Shown: in pieces, positions 1-6,540 of the stretch | How the letters are laid out: every line of letters starts with the position of its first letter | Numbering within the stretch: position 1 is the first letter of the stretch | From: Kiritimatiellia bacterium | GTDB lineage: Bacteria; Verrucomicrobiota; Kiritimatiellia; RFP12; UBA1067 | Assembly (NCBI GenBank): GCA_017936245.1 | Contig: JAGBFY010000397.1 | Span: forward strand, 1-14,151 | DNA: 14,151 bases | Direction of reading: 5' to 3' | The notes under the pieces: model-generated | Told to the model about the DNA's origin: nothing | What the model saw: the letters and a program-made list of their open reading frames with translations, nothing else | Database searches by the model: none | Position numbers and translations under genes: made by a program

Positions 1-582
1 ACCGGCGGCGGATGGGAGGATCAGATGGGCGCTCTTGTGCCGGGGCTCAAGATTCTCCGTACGCAGGCAGGTAAGCGTCAGCGTCCTGAATGGGACGTGA
101 TTGCGGACGTGAAGCCTTTCGCCGCGCTTCTCAAGGAACGTGGGCTTCTTTATTTCACTGGAGAGAAGCGCATGGCGCGAAATGTCCTGCGCGGCGTAAT
201 CTCGAACTACAAGGCCGATGGCGAAGAGGGCAAGGAACGCGTCGCGGCGCTGCGTGACGGTGCGGAACGCTGCTTCGCCGCCATCAAGTCCGGAGACTGG
301 GAGCGGTTCGCCGCCTGCGTGAACGAATACTGGATGCTCAAGAAGGCTATGGACCCCGGCTCCACCAACGAACGCATCGAATACATAATTGCGCGCATGT
401 CCCCATGGACGAACGCTGTGAGCATAGCCGGTGCAGGCGGCGGTGGGTTCATGTTCATCCTCGCCAAGAGCGCTGAGGCGAAGAACAAGATTGTTGCGTC
501 GCTCGACCGCCGTCCTCCGGTCAAATGGGCCAAGTTCTACGATTTTGATGTGGATGAAAAAGGATTGACCTTCCATGTTTGA
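1..582 (+). CDS. Fucokinase-type GHMP sugar kinase, C-terminal part (5' truncated by window)
   Basis: The reading frame is open from base 1, so this is the 3' end of a longer gene. The ATG at 25 is not the start, because the family motif TGGGWEDQ lies before it; the Asp at bases 19-21 matches the catalytic Asp of the GHMP GxxDQ motif. The text that follows (PGLKILRT) and the C-terminal GHMP motif 3 (GAGGGGFMFILAK, bases about 430-470) match the kinase half of bacterial Fkp, the bifunctional L-fucokinase/GDP-fucose pyrophosphorylase. The expected reaction is ATP-dependent phosphorylation of L-fucose at C1 in the cytoplasm. The stop overlaps the next gene by 8 bases, and that gene encodes the matching pyrophosphorylase half, which supports the assignment. 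Related GHMP kinases act on heptoses or other sugars, so the fucose substrate is an inference. Confidence 0.82.
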   Translation, partial: TGGGWEDQMGALVPGLKILRTQAGKRQRPEWDVIADVKPFAALLKERGLLYFTGEKRMARNVLRGVISNYKADGEEGKERVAALRDGAERCFAAIKSGDWERFAACVNEYWMLKKAMDPGSTNERIEYIIARMSPWTNAVSIAGAGGGGFMFILAKSAEAKNKIVASLDRRPPVKWAKFYDFDVDEKGLTFHV

Positions 583-1672
583 TGTTGTTGTGATTACGGC
601 GGCGAACGCTGCTCAGGCGAAAGGCTATCGTGAACAGGTCAAGTGGCGCAAGGCGCACGGAATGCTTCCGGACGGTCTTCAGGTTCTTGTAGTCGCAGAT
701 CCTGGCGGGAGACGTGTCGGAAGTCTCGGTGCCACGGTGAATGTGCTGAAGAAACTGAAGGATGCCTCCGGCAGGAAGGTTTTCATCTGCCATTCCGGCG
801 GCGATGCGCGGCGCACTCCCGGATATGCCGCCATGGGCAAGGCGTTCACCCCCATGCCGATGGAGGACGGTGTCGTGCTGTTCGATTTGATACTCTCCAA
901 TATGTCCAAGATATCCATGCCAAAGGCCGGCGGTGTGCTTGTTGCGTGTGGAGATGTGCTTTTGACGTTCGATTTCAAGTCGGTGGATATATCCTTTCCT
1001 GGTGTGACAGGAATTGGATATCGGGATGGCGCAGAAAGGGCTTCCCGTCACGGGGTGTACCTCGTGGACGGGAAGGGCAAGGGAGCATGTCGCACAGTAA
1101 CGGGATTCCTGCAGAAGCCCAAGTTCGATGGAGGACGGCACATCATCGATACGGGCATAATGTGGATCGACTGGCCTACGGCTGCGATGATGGTGCGCCG
1201 CGGATGGAAAGAAGGGGATCTCTATCAGGATTTCACAGAGGCTCTGCTTGGCGGTTTTGCGCAGTTCCATATGAACATCGTCCGCAAGTGCGACTTCTTC
1301 CACATCGGATCGAGCCGTGAACTTCTCAAGTGCATGACGGTGCCGTCCGCAACATCGAGGCTGTACGGATTCGAGATAAAGGATCCGAACCTTGTCGGAC
1401 GGGACATTTTCGTGTCGAAGACTGAGAACATTGTGACCGGAATGCCATTGGATATTGATGACGGGGTTTCCCTTGAGGCGGGAGAGTGCATGACATTCCT
1501 GCCTGTTGGAAGGAGCGATTGGGTCAAGGTGCGCTATTCGATAGATGACAATTTCAAGGAGGACGGCAAGTGGGAGAAGAAACTGTACCGTCTTTCCGGG
1601 AAGCGCGTGTGTTTAAAGGAACTTATGCCCATGGTGAACCACCGCAGGCTTCTTGATGCGAGAGGATTGTGA
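575..1672 (+). CDS. Fucose-1-phosphate guanylyltransferase-type enzyme (Fkp pyrophosphorylase half)
   Basis: A 365-residue protein expected to turn L-fucose-1-phosphate and GTP into GDP-L-fucose and pyrophosphate. Visible motifs match the fucose pyrophosphorylase domain: a nucleotide-binding loop ADPGGRRVGSLGAT (residues 41-54; family members usually read GSGGGT or GSGGAT here), HSGGDARRTPGYAAMGKAFT (73-92), VACGDVLL (123-130, with D127 a likely metal ligand), FLQKP (178-182) and DTGIMW (192-197). The C-terminal third resembles the beta-helical linker of Fkp. The protein ends before any kinase domain, while the kinase is encoded by the gene just upstream, so the usual one-chain Fkp appears as two genes in reversed order. 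The start at 575 has AAAAAGGA about 10 bases upstream and overlaps the kinase stop by 8 bases. It shares TGATG with the next start, indicating coupled translation. GDP-fucose is the most likely product; another GDP-sugar is possible. Confidence 0.8.
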   Translation: MFDVVVITAANAAQAKGYREQVKWRKAHGMLPDGLQVLVVADPGGRRVGSLGATVNVLKKLKDASGRKVFICHSGGDARRTPGYAAMGKAFTPMPMEDGVVLFDLILSNMSKISMPKAGGVLVACGDVLLTFDFKSVDISFPGVTGIGYRDGAERASRHGVYLVDGKGKGACRTVTGFLQKPKFDGGRHIIDTGIMWIDWPTAAMMVRRGWKEGDLYQDFTEALLGGFAQFHMNIVRKCDFFHIGSSRELLKCMTVPSATSRLYGFEIKDPNLVGRDIFVSKTENIVTGMPLDIDDGVSLEAGECMTFLPVGRSDWVKVRYSIDDNFKEDGKWEKKLYRLSGKRVCLKELMPMVNHRRLLDARGL

Positions 1673-2421
1673 TGACAGCGATAATACCAGCGGCTGGGAA
1701 GGGGACGAGATTCCTGCCGGCGACACGCGTTATACCCAAGGAGATGCTCCCCATCGGTGCGAAGCCGGCTATTCATTGCATTGTCGAAGAGGCGATTGCC
1801 GCCGGAGTGGATGATGTCGTTGTGATCATCTCCGAGGAGAAGGAGATAATACGCCGCTATTTTGAAGGAGATCCTGAGCTTGCATCCAGAATCAGGTTCG
1901 TTTACCAGAAAGAGCAGAAGGGTCTTGGACACGCGGTTCTGCAGGCGGCTGGAGATGTCAAAGGTCCTGTCCTGATTCTTCTTGGAGATGCGCTCGTTTC
2001 GGGGCCGAACCCAAGTGTTGAAATGGTCGCCGTCTCTAAGGCGAACGGCGGTGCGAGCGTGATCGGCATGGAGCAGGTGCCGCAGGAGAAGGTGAGCCGC
2101 TACGGAATCATCGCCGTCGAAGGGTCTGTCCCCACGGCAGGAGGTTCCGCCCGCATTGTGGATCTTGTGGAGAAGCCGAGCGTTGAGGATGCGCCAAGCA
2201 ATCTGGCGATTGCGGGACGCTACCTGCTTGACGGCGAAATATTCGCTCTGCTCTCTACTCAGCAGCCTGGGCATGGCGGAGAGATTCAGCTTACGGATGC
2301 GATACGCCGTCTGCTTGAACGCAAGCCTGTGTATGGCTACGTCTATCCGGGCAAACGTCAGGATATAGGGAACCCCGCTGGGTATTTCACCGCATTGGAG
2401 GCGTTTAATGGAAATTGTTAA
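1672..2421 (+). CDS. Compact GalU-family UTP--sugar-1-phosphate uridylyltransferase
   Basis: A 249-residue cytoplasmic nucleotidyltransferase. It shows the GalU signature AAGKGTRFLPAT (residues 7-18), KEMLP (23-27), KEQKGLGHAV (80-89), a GDALV segment with likely Mg-binding D106, VEKP (166-169), SNLAIAGRYLL (176-186) and GGEIQLTDAI (202-211). Typical GalU is about 290-300 residues. The shortfall lies mainly between RRYFE and RFVYQKEQ (about 61-80), where GalU normally has a helical insertion. GalU usually reads LPD where this protein reads LGD. The gene overlaps the upstream stop as TGATG; ATG 1672 is chosen over GTG 1669 because AGAGG at 1661-1665 is well spaced. It overlaps the glucuronokinase-like gene by 14 bases, so UDP-glucuronate formation from glucuronate-1-phosphate is a reasonable inference. 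Ordinary UDP-glucose synthesis remains possible. Confidence 0.8.
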   Translation: MTAIIPAAGKGTRFLPATRVIPKEMLPIGAKPAIHCIVEEAIAAGVDDVVVIISEEKEIIRRYFEGDPELASRIRFVYQKEQKGLGHAVLQAAGDVKGPVLILLGDALVSGPNPSVEMVAVSKANGGASVIGMEQVPQEKVSRYGIIAVEGSVPTAGGSARIVDLVEKPSVEDAPSNLAIAGRYLLDGEIFALLSTQQPGHGGEIQLTDAIRRLLERKPVYGYVYPGKRQDIGNPAGYFTALEAFNGNC

Positions 2422-3454
2422 GGCAAGAAGTTTCGCGAGGGCCGGTCTGCTGGGAAATCCGAGCGACGGATATTTCGGGAAGACGCTGTCGTTTGCGTTC
2501 GCGAACTTTGGTGTGGATTTGAGTCTCACCGAATCATCACGCATGCGGTTCGTTCCGGGCGAGGTGGACGATGCGATGTTCGATTCTCCCGAACAGCTAG
2601 TTCATGATCTGCGCATATTCGGTTATTACGGCGGCATTCGCATGCTCAAGGCTGTCTCTAAGCTCTTCTTCGAATACTGCATGGAACACGGCATTGAGAT
2701 TCCGCGCAGGAACTTCACCGCCGAATACAAGATCAACGTGCCGCGTCTTGTAGGGCTTTCCGGATCCAGCGCAATCTGCAGCGCGATGCTGAAGGCGCTT
2801 ATGAAGTTCTATGAAGTGACGATTCCGGAGAAGTACGCTCCCACGCTCTGCCTTGAAGCGGAACGCGATGAGCTTGGCATAAACTGCGGCTATCAGGATC
2901 GTGTGATACAGATGTACAACGGTCTTGTGTTCATGGATTTCGACAAGTCGTATCTTGAAGAGCATGGATACGGCAGGTATGAGCGCCTTTCTCCTTCGCT
3001 GCTGCCGAACATGTACATTTCCTACGATCCGAACCGTGCGGAGGAATCCGGCAAGGCGCACAAGAAGGTCAAGAAGCTGTTCGAGCAGAAGCGTCCGGAC
3101 GTAATTTCCGCGATGTCGGAGTTTGCGGATATCGCGCAGAAAGGGCGTGATGCGCTTGTCGCAGGGCGCAAGGACGAACTTGCCGCCCTTGTGGACGCCA
3201 ACTTCAATCTGCGCGACAGCATTTTCAACGTATCGGAGGAGAACCGCAGGATGGTGATGGTTGCGCGCAACGCCGGAGCGAGCGCCAAATTCGCCGGTTC
3301 AGGCGGCGCGATCGTCGGTATGTACGAGGACGATGCGCATTTCGAAAGGCTCTCCGCCGAGCTGTCGGAGATAGGCTGCCGCACGCTCAAGCCCGCAATC
3401 GTCGAAAATGACGATGCAGATATGCTTGGTGACGGCGTCTGGCGCAACTCATAG
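2408..3454 (+). CDS. Glucuronokinase-like GHMP kinase
   Basis: A 348-residue GHMP kinase that resembles plant (Arabidopsis) glucuronokinase along most of its length, as recalled from memory. Matching stretches are RAGLLGNPSDGYFGKTLS (residues 11-28), EGYYGG-like FGYYGGIRML (71-80), the ATP-binding motif 2 VPRLVGLSGSSAI (111-123), ELGINCGYQDRVIQMYNGLV (155-174, with D164 the likely catalytic Asp), MDF (176-178), SLLP (197-200) and motif 3 AGASAKFAGSGGA (289-301). The predicted reaction is D-glucuronate plus ATP to glucuronate-1-phosphate. GGAGG at 2397-2401 lies 6 bases before the ATG. Its neighbour upstream is a nucleotidyltransferase overlapping by 14 bases, fitting a kinase plus pyrophosphorylase salvage pair. 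Other members of this subfamily could use related uronic acids or pentoses, so the family is secure and the substrate is inferred. Confidence 0.8.
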   Translation: MEIVKARSFARAGLLGNPSDGYFGKTLSFAFANFGVDLSLTESSRMRFVPGEVDDAMFDSPEQLVHDLRIFGYYGGIRMLKAVSKLFFEYCMEHGIEIPRRNFTAEYKINVPRLVGLSGSSAICSAMLKALMKFYEVTIPEKYAPTLCLEAERDELGINCGYQDRVIQMYNGLVFMDFDKSYLEEHGYGRYERLSPSLLPNMYISYDPNRAEESGKAHKKVKKLFEQKRPDVISAMSEFADIAQKGRDALVAGRKDELAALVDANFNLRDSIFNVSEENRRMVMVARNAGASAKFAGSGGAIVGMYEDDAHFERLSAELSEIGCRTLKPAIVENDDADMLGDGVWRNS

Positions 3455-3690
3455 CCAGAGACAGCGTATTTTCACAGCCTTGTCTCGAATGAGATGAACA
3501 GGCTTTCATTCCTGCTGGCAGGATACGGCTTCCGTTTCACGATGGAGGATGTGCAGACGAACGGCCGTGTCGATGTCGTGGCGAGCCATGTTAATGGCGT
3601 GTTCATCTTCGAGCTGAAGGTCGGCGAACCTCTGGATAAGGCGTTCAGGTAGATTCGTGAGAAGAATTACGCGGCACGGTCGTCGGTCAT
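3455..3690 (+). pseudogene. Remnant of a PD-(D/E)XK nuclease gene (DUF1703/PDDEXK_9 type)
   Basis: Reading on in the same frame as the kinase, just past its stop, the text PETAYFHSLVSNEMNRL then NGRVDVV, VFIFELKV, DKAFR and, after an in-frame TAG at 3650-3652, IREKNYAARS resembles the C-terminal nuclease domain of the AAA-ATPase-like DUF1703 proteins common in gut bacteria. The fold's catalytic pattern is visible as D27 (GRVD) and E40-x-K42 (ELK), counted from the ATG at 3494. In the family the position of the TAG is usually Gln (A-L-x-Q-I-K-E-K-x-Y), so CAG to TAG is the likely lesion. The N-terminal ATPase-like part is absent and similarity fades after about 3690. The ATG at 3494 has no convincing ribosome binding site and similarity begins before it, so a functional 52-residue protein is unlikely. 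Confidence 0.6.
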
Positions 3691-3726
3691 TAACTGCCAA
3701 CTGTGCATCTACTGTCGCTCTGATTA

Positions 3727-3735
3727 TGGTATAAT
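3727..3735 (+). promoter_or_regulatory. Extended -10 promoter for pyrF
   Basis: TGGTATAAT is a perfect TATAAT (3730-3735) with the TGN extension. No TTGACA-like -35 is seen at the usual distance. A start of transcription near 3742 would give a leader of about 36 bases that contains the pyrF ribosome binding site AAAGGAG (3764-3770). It lies just after the nuclease remnant. Confidence 0.6.
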
Positions 3736-3777
3736 AACAACCCATTGTTGGATTTAAGAGTCTAAAGGAGAGTTGAA

Positions 3778-4470
3778 ATGGCGGAATTGATCGTAGCCCT
3801 GGATGTACAGACCAGGGAAGAGGCGGTTGAAAAGGTGAAACTGATCGGTGATGCGGTCGGTTTCTACAAGATTGGCCTTGAGCTTTACACGGCGGAAGGG
3901 CCTGATGTGGTCAAGGCGGTGAAAGATCTCGGCAAGAAGGTGTTCCTCGATCTCAAGTTCCACGACATTCCGCGTACGGTCGAACGTGCAGTCACATCCG
4001 GCGGCAAGCTTGGTGTGGATCTCATGACCATCCACTCCGTCGGCGGCAAGGCGATGATCCGCGCCGCAGCGGATGCGGCGGCGGCGTTTGGCGCGGCGGC
4101 TCCCAAGATCCTTGCGGTTACGGTTCTTACCTCTCTCGACCAGAGCGATCTTGCCGATGTCGGCATTGTGGGGCGCACCCCCGCCGATCAGGTCAAGGCG
4201 ATGGCTTCCTTTGCGACTTCCAACGGTGCGGACGGACTCGTCTGCTCCCCCAAGGAGGTTGGAGAGCTCTCCAAGGCGCTCAAGGCCGGTACGCTTTTCA
4301 TCACGCCTGGTGTGCGTCCTGCTGGCGCCGCGGTCGGAGACCAGAAGCGCGTTGCGACCCCGGAGGACGCTGTTCGTGACGGCGCAACGCACCTGGTGGT
4401 GGGACGTCCCATCCTTGCCGCAGAGAATCCGGTAGCCGCTGCGCTCGCAATCCGTGCCGAGATGGGTTGA
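3778..4470 (+). CDS. pyrF: Orotidine 5'-phosphate decarboxylase
   Basis: A 230-residue cytoplasmic enzyme of the last step of de novo UMP synthesis, converting OMP to UMP and CO2. It is a TIM barrel with the family active site: IVALDV with D9, FYKIGLEL with K31, and the DLKFHDIP signature giving D58, K60 and D63 of the Lys-Asp-Lys-Asp array. Phosphate-binding loops are ITPGVRP and VVGRPI near the C-terminus. Length fits the prokaryotic short form. AAAGGAG lies 7 bases before the ATG, and the promoter above serves it. A 44-base gap separates it from thrC; the two may be co-transcribed, but a small hairpin covers the pyrF stop. The function is secure. Confidence 0.97.
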   Translation: MAELIVALDVQTREEAVEKVKLIGDAVGFYKIGLELYTAEGPDVVKAVKDLGKKVFLDLKFHDIPRTVERAVTSGGKLGVDLMTIHSVGGKAMIRAAADAAAAFGAAAPKILAVTVLTSLDQSDLADVGIVGRTPADQVKAMASFATSNGADGLVCSPKEVGELSKALKAGTLFITPGVRPAGAAVGDQKRVATPEDAVRDGATHLVVGRPILAAENPVAAALAIRAEMG

Positions 4471-4477
4471 CCCCATC
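4461..4477 (+). terminator. Small hairpin over the pyrF stop, possible weak terminator
   Basis: GATGGG (4461-4466) and CCCATC (4472-4477) can form a perfect 6-bp stem with a TTGAC loop that contains most of the pyrF stop codon. The bases after it are only loosely T-rich, without a clean T run, so efficient intrinsic termination is doubtful. It may be chance or only attenuate reading into thrC. Confidence 0.22.
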
Positions 4478-4514
4478 GTAACATTTCAAGATTTTCAATG
4501 GAGGCTATTCTGAA

Positions 4515-5912
4515 ATGAAATTTACCAGCACCCGTTCCAATGTCGAAGCGGATTCGCTCTATACCGTATTGCGCGGTCTCGCGCCGGATGGCGGTCTTTA
4601 CGTGCCGAAGAGCGTGAAGGCACTCGATCCGTCGGCAATTGCGTCCATAAAGAGCCTTGCGGATGCGGAGCGTCTTGCGCTTGGCGCGATTTTCGACGAT
4701 ATTCCTGCAGAAGTGCGTGAGGATGCGATTGCGAATCTTCTTGCAAAGTTCCCCGCAGAGAATCCCATTCCGCTTGTCGAGGCTGACGGACTCCAGATAC
4801 TTGAGCTTTTCCAGGGTCCTACGGGCGCGTTCAAGGATGTTGCGCTTTCTGTTCTTCCCGTGCTGATGGCGGCTTCTGCGAAGAAGCTCGCCGAAGGACG
4901 CAAGGTGCTGATTCTCACCGCTACCTCCGGGGATACGGGGTCTGCGGCAATGGCGGGCTTCGGCGATGTTCCGGGCGTTGAAATCGCAGTATTCTTCCCG
5001 AATGTGGGAACGTCCCGCGTTCAGCGTCTCCAGATGACCACACCGTCTGCGAAGAACGTCCATGGAATTGCGATCCGCGGAAACTTCGATGATGCGCAGG
5101 CTGCGGTCAAGCGCATTTTCGCCGATGAGGCGTTCCGCGCCGAGGCGGAGAAGGCCGGTACTCTCCTTTCCTCCGCCAACTCCATCAACACGGGGCGTCT
5201 TGTTCCGCAGATCGGCTACTACCTGCTGGCGGCGGCGCGTCTTGCGGACAAGGGGGCGTTCGATGTCGTGGTGCCCTCCGGCAATTTCGGCAACATTCTT
5301 GCCGCCTACTATGCGAAGATGCTTGGCGCTCCGATCCGCAAGTTCGTGTGCGCGTCCAACGTGAACGACGTGCTCGCTCGTTTCGTCGCGACCGGCGTGT
5401 ACGATCCGGGCGAGAACTTCACCGTCACGAATTCGCCGTCCATGGATATCCGCAAGTCCTCGAACGTTGAGCGTCTCCTGTGGATCCTTAACGATGGCGA
5501 CAGCGACGAAGTCGCCCGCCTTATGAAGGATTTCGCGGAGAAGGGCCGCTACGAGCTGAACGACGCCGCAAAAGCTAAGCTCTTCGCCGACTTCTCCGGC
5601 GGTGTCGCCACGCCCGAGGAGACCGAGACCGAGATGCGCCGTATGCGCGAGGCCTGCGGATATGTGCTTGATCCGCATACCGCAGTCGCAACAGCGGTTG
5701 CCTGCAGGCTTGGCCTTCCGGACGGAGTGCCGTGCGTCATAGCCGCGACCGCCACGCCGTACAAGTTCCCTGAGACGTGCCAACGCGCTTTCGGCGCAGA
5801 TGTGCTGGACAATCCGCCGCCTGCCTTCGCGGCTCTCGAAACCGCTCCGGTCACGCAGGACAAAGTGGTCGACGTCGGTGGTATCGACGATGCGGTTCGT
5901 GAACTTTTCTGA
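4515..5912 (+). CDS. thrC: Threonine synthase
   Basis: A 465-residue PLP enzyme that converts O-phospho-L-homoserine to L-threonine. The N-terminal text FTSTRSNVEADSL and APDGGLYVP (residues 3-14 and 23-31) is typical of the long class of threonine synthase. The PLP-binding Lys is K107 in FQGPTGAFKDVAL. The glycine-rich phosphate loop is TATSGDTGSAA (135-145), and SANSINTGRLVPQ and VVPSGNFGN follow as in the family. The C-terminal part includes LDPHTAVA and the TATPYKFP segment. GGAGG at 4500-4504 lies 10 bases before the ATG. There is no strong promoter in the gap after pyrF, so read-through from pyrF is likely. Length and motifs are complete and the assignment is secure. Confidence 0.96.
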   Translation: MKFTSTRSNVEADSLYTVLRGLAPDGGLYVPKSVKALDPSAIASIKSLADAERLALGAIFDDIPAEVREDAIANLLAKFPAENPIPLVEADGLQILELFQGPTGAFKDVALSVLPVLMAASAKKLAEGRKVLILTATSGDTGSAAMAGFGDVPGVEIAVFFPNVGTSRVQRLQMTTPSAKNVHGIAIRGNFDDAQAAVKRIFADEAFRAEAEKAGTLLSSANSINTGRLVPQIGYYLLAAARLADKGAFDVVVPSGNFGNILAAYYAKMLGAPIRKFVCASNVNDVLARFVATGVYDPGENFTVTNSPSMDIRKSSNVERLLWILNDGDSDEVARLMKDFAEKGRYELNDAAKAKLFADFSGGVATPEETETEMRRMREACGYVLDPHTAVATAVACRLGLPDGVPCVIAATATPYKFPETCQRAFGADVLDNPPPAFAALETAPVTQDKVVDVGGIDDAVRELF

Positions 5913-5955
5913 AGCTGAGCGCCGAGTTCTGCCTTTATCGGGAGACGGTGGCTTG

Positions 5956-5964
5956 TGATATAAT
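5956..5964 (+). promoter_or_regulatory. Extended -10 promoter giving a probably leaderless def mRNA
   Basis: TGATATAAT is a perfect TATAAT (5959-5964) with a TGN extension. No clear -35 is present. Transcription would start near 5971, only about 3 bases before the def ATG at 5974, and no Shine-Dalgarno sequence precedes that ATG. The def start is well supported by the family's N-terminus. Confidence 0.6.
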
Positions 5965-5973
5965 TTATCGCCA

Positions 5974-6504
5974 ATGATACTTAAGATTGAAAAATACGGC
6001 AGCGAAAAGCTTCGCGTTCCGGCTCAGAAGGTGGCCGTTACGCCAGAGCTCGTCGTGCTTGCCGAGGATATGCTTGAGACGATGTACAAGGCCAAAGGTG
6101 TGGGGCTTGCCGCCGAGCAGGTCGGCCGCACCGAGGCGCTTTGCGTCATTGACGTCCCCTTGAGCTGCGAGGATGATGAGGAGACGAAGATATTCAACTC
6201 CGGTATCGCCCAGCCTCTTGTGATGTTCAATCCGGAGATTGTATCTTTCTCCGGTGAGCAGACCGGGCGCGAGGGATGTCTCTCATTGCCCAACGTTGGC
6301 GGAGATGTCACGCGTCCGTTTGAGGTCACGGTTCAGTTTCTGGACGTAAAGGGTGTTCCGCAGATTGTGACTGCGCGAGGATTTCTTGCACGTGCGGTGT
6401 GCCATGAGACGGACCATCTCAAGGGTATCATCTATGTCGATCACATGGACGAGAAATCCCGCGACAAGGTGATAAAGAAACTTTTGAAGAAGAAGAGCAA
6501 ATGA
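5974..6504 (+). CDS. def: Peptide deformylase
   Basis: A 176-residue metalloenzyme that removes the N-formyl group from new proteins at the ribosome. All three family motifs are present: motif 1 GVGLAAEQ (residues 42-49), motif 2 EGCLSLP (100-106, metal ligand C102) and motif 3 HETDH (144-148, ligands H144 and H148 and catalytic E145). The N-terminus ILKIEKYGSEKLR matches the usual start of the family, which fixes ATG 5974. A ten-odd residue insertion around EDDEETKIFNSG precedes the MFNPEI strand. The tail is rich in lysine (KKLLKKKSK). The start has no ribosome binding site, and the promoter lies directly before it. It is followed after 36 bases by argS, a common pairing of translation genes in one transcript. 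Confidence 0.97.
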   Translation: MILKIEKYGSEKLRVPAQKVAVTPELVVLAEDMLETMYKAKGVGLAAEQVGRTEALCVIDVPLSCEDDEETKIFNSGIAQPLVMFNPEIVSFSGEQTGREGCLSLPNVGGDVTRPFEVTVQFLDVKGVPQIVTARGFLARAVCHETDHLKGIIYVDHMDEKSRDKVIKKLLKKKSK

Positions 6505-6512
6505 TGAAAGGC

Positions 6513-6529
6513 GGCGGCGGAATGCCGCC
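6513..6529 (+). promoter_or_regulatory. GC-rich hairpin directly before the argS ribosome binding site
   Basis: GGCGGC (6513-6518) and GCCGCC (6524-6529) form a perfect six-pair GC stem with loop GGAAT. A second register using GGCGGC at 6510-6515 is also possible. The stem abuts GGAA (6530-6533), the best candidate binding site for the argS ATG at 6541. No T run follows, so it is not a typical terminator. It could shape argS translation or protect the RNA end. Confidence 0.4.
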
Positions 6530-6540
6530 GGAACAATGCT

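Noticed and set aside
25..27. ATG 25 as the start of the first gene
   Set aside because: The frame is open to base 1 and the conserved GGGWEDQ kinase motif lies before this ATG.
521..1303. A 260-codon open frame on the minus strand
   Set aside because: Antisense to the fucose-1-phosphate guanylyltransferase; composition is shadow-like and no start signal is seen.
1534..2544. A 336-codon open frame on the minus strand
   Set aside because: It is antisense to the guanylyltransferase, GalU-family and kinase genes, which carry clear motifs; no recognisable domain in the antisense reading.
3494..3652. A functional 52-residue gene in the pyrF upstream gap
   Set aside because: Family similarity starts before the ATG and resumes after the TAG, and no good ribosome binding site is present, so it reads as a nuclease remnant.
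4188..5783. A 531-codon open frame on the minus strand
   Set aside because: It lies antisense to the secure pyrF and thrC genes; its text is Arg/His-rich without family motifs, the usual shadow of GC-rich coding sequence.
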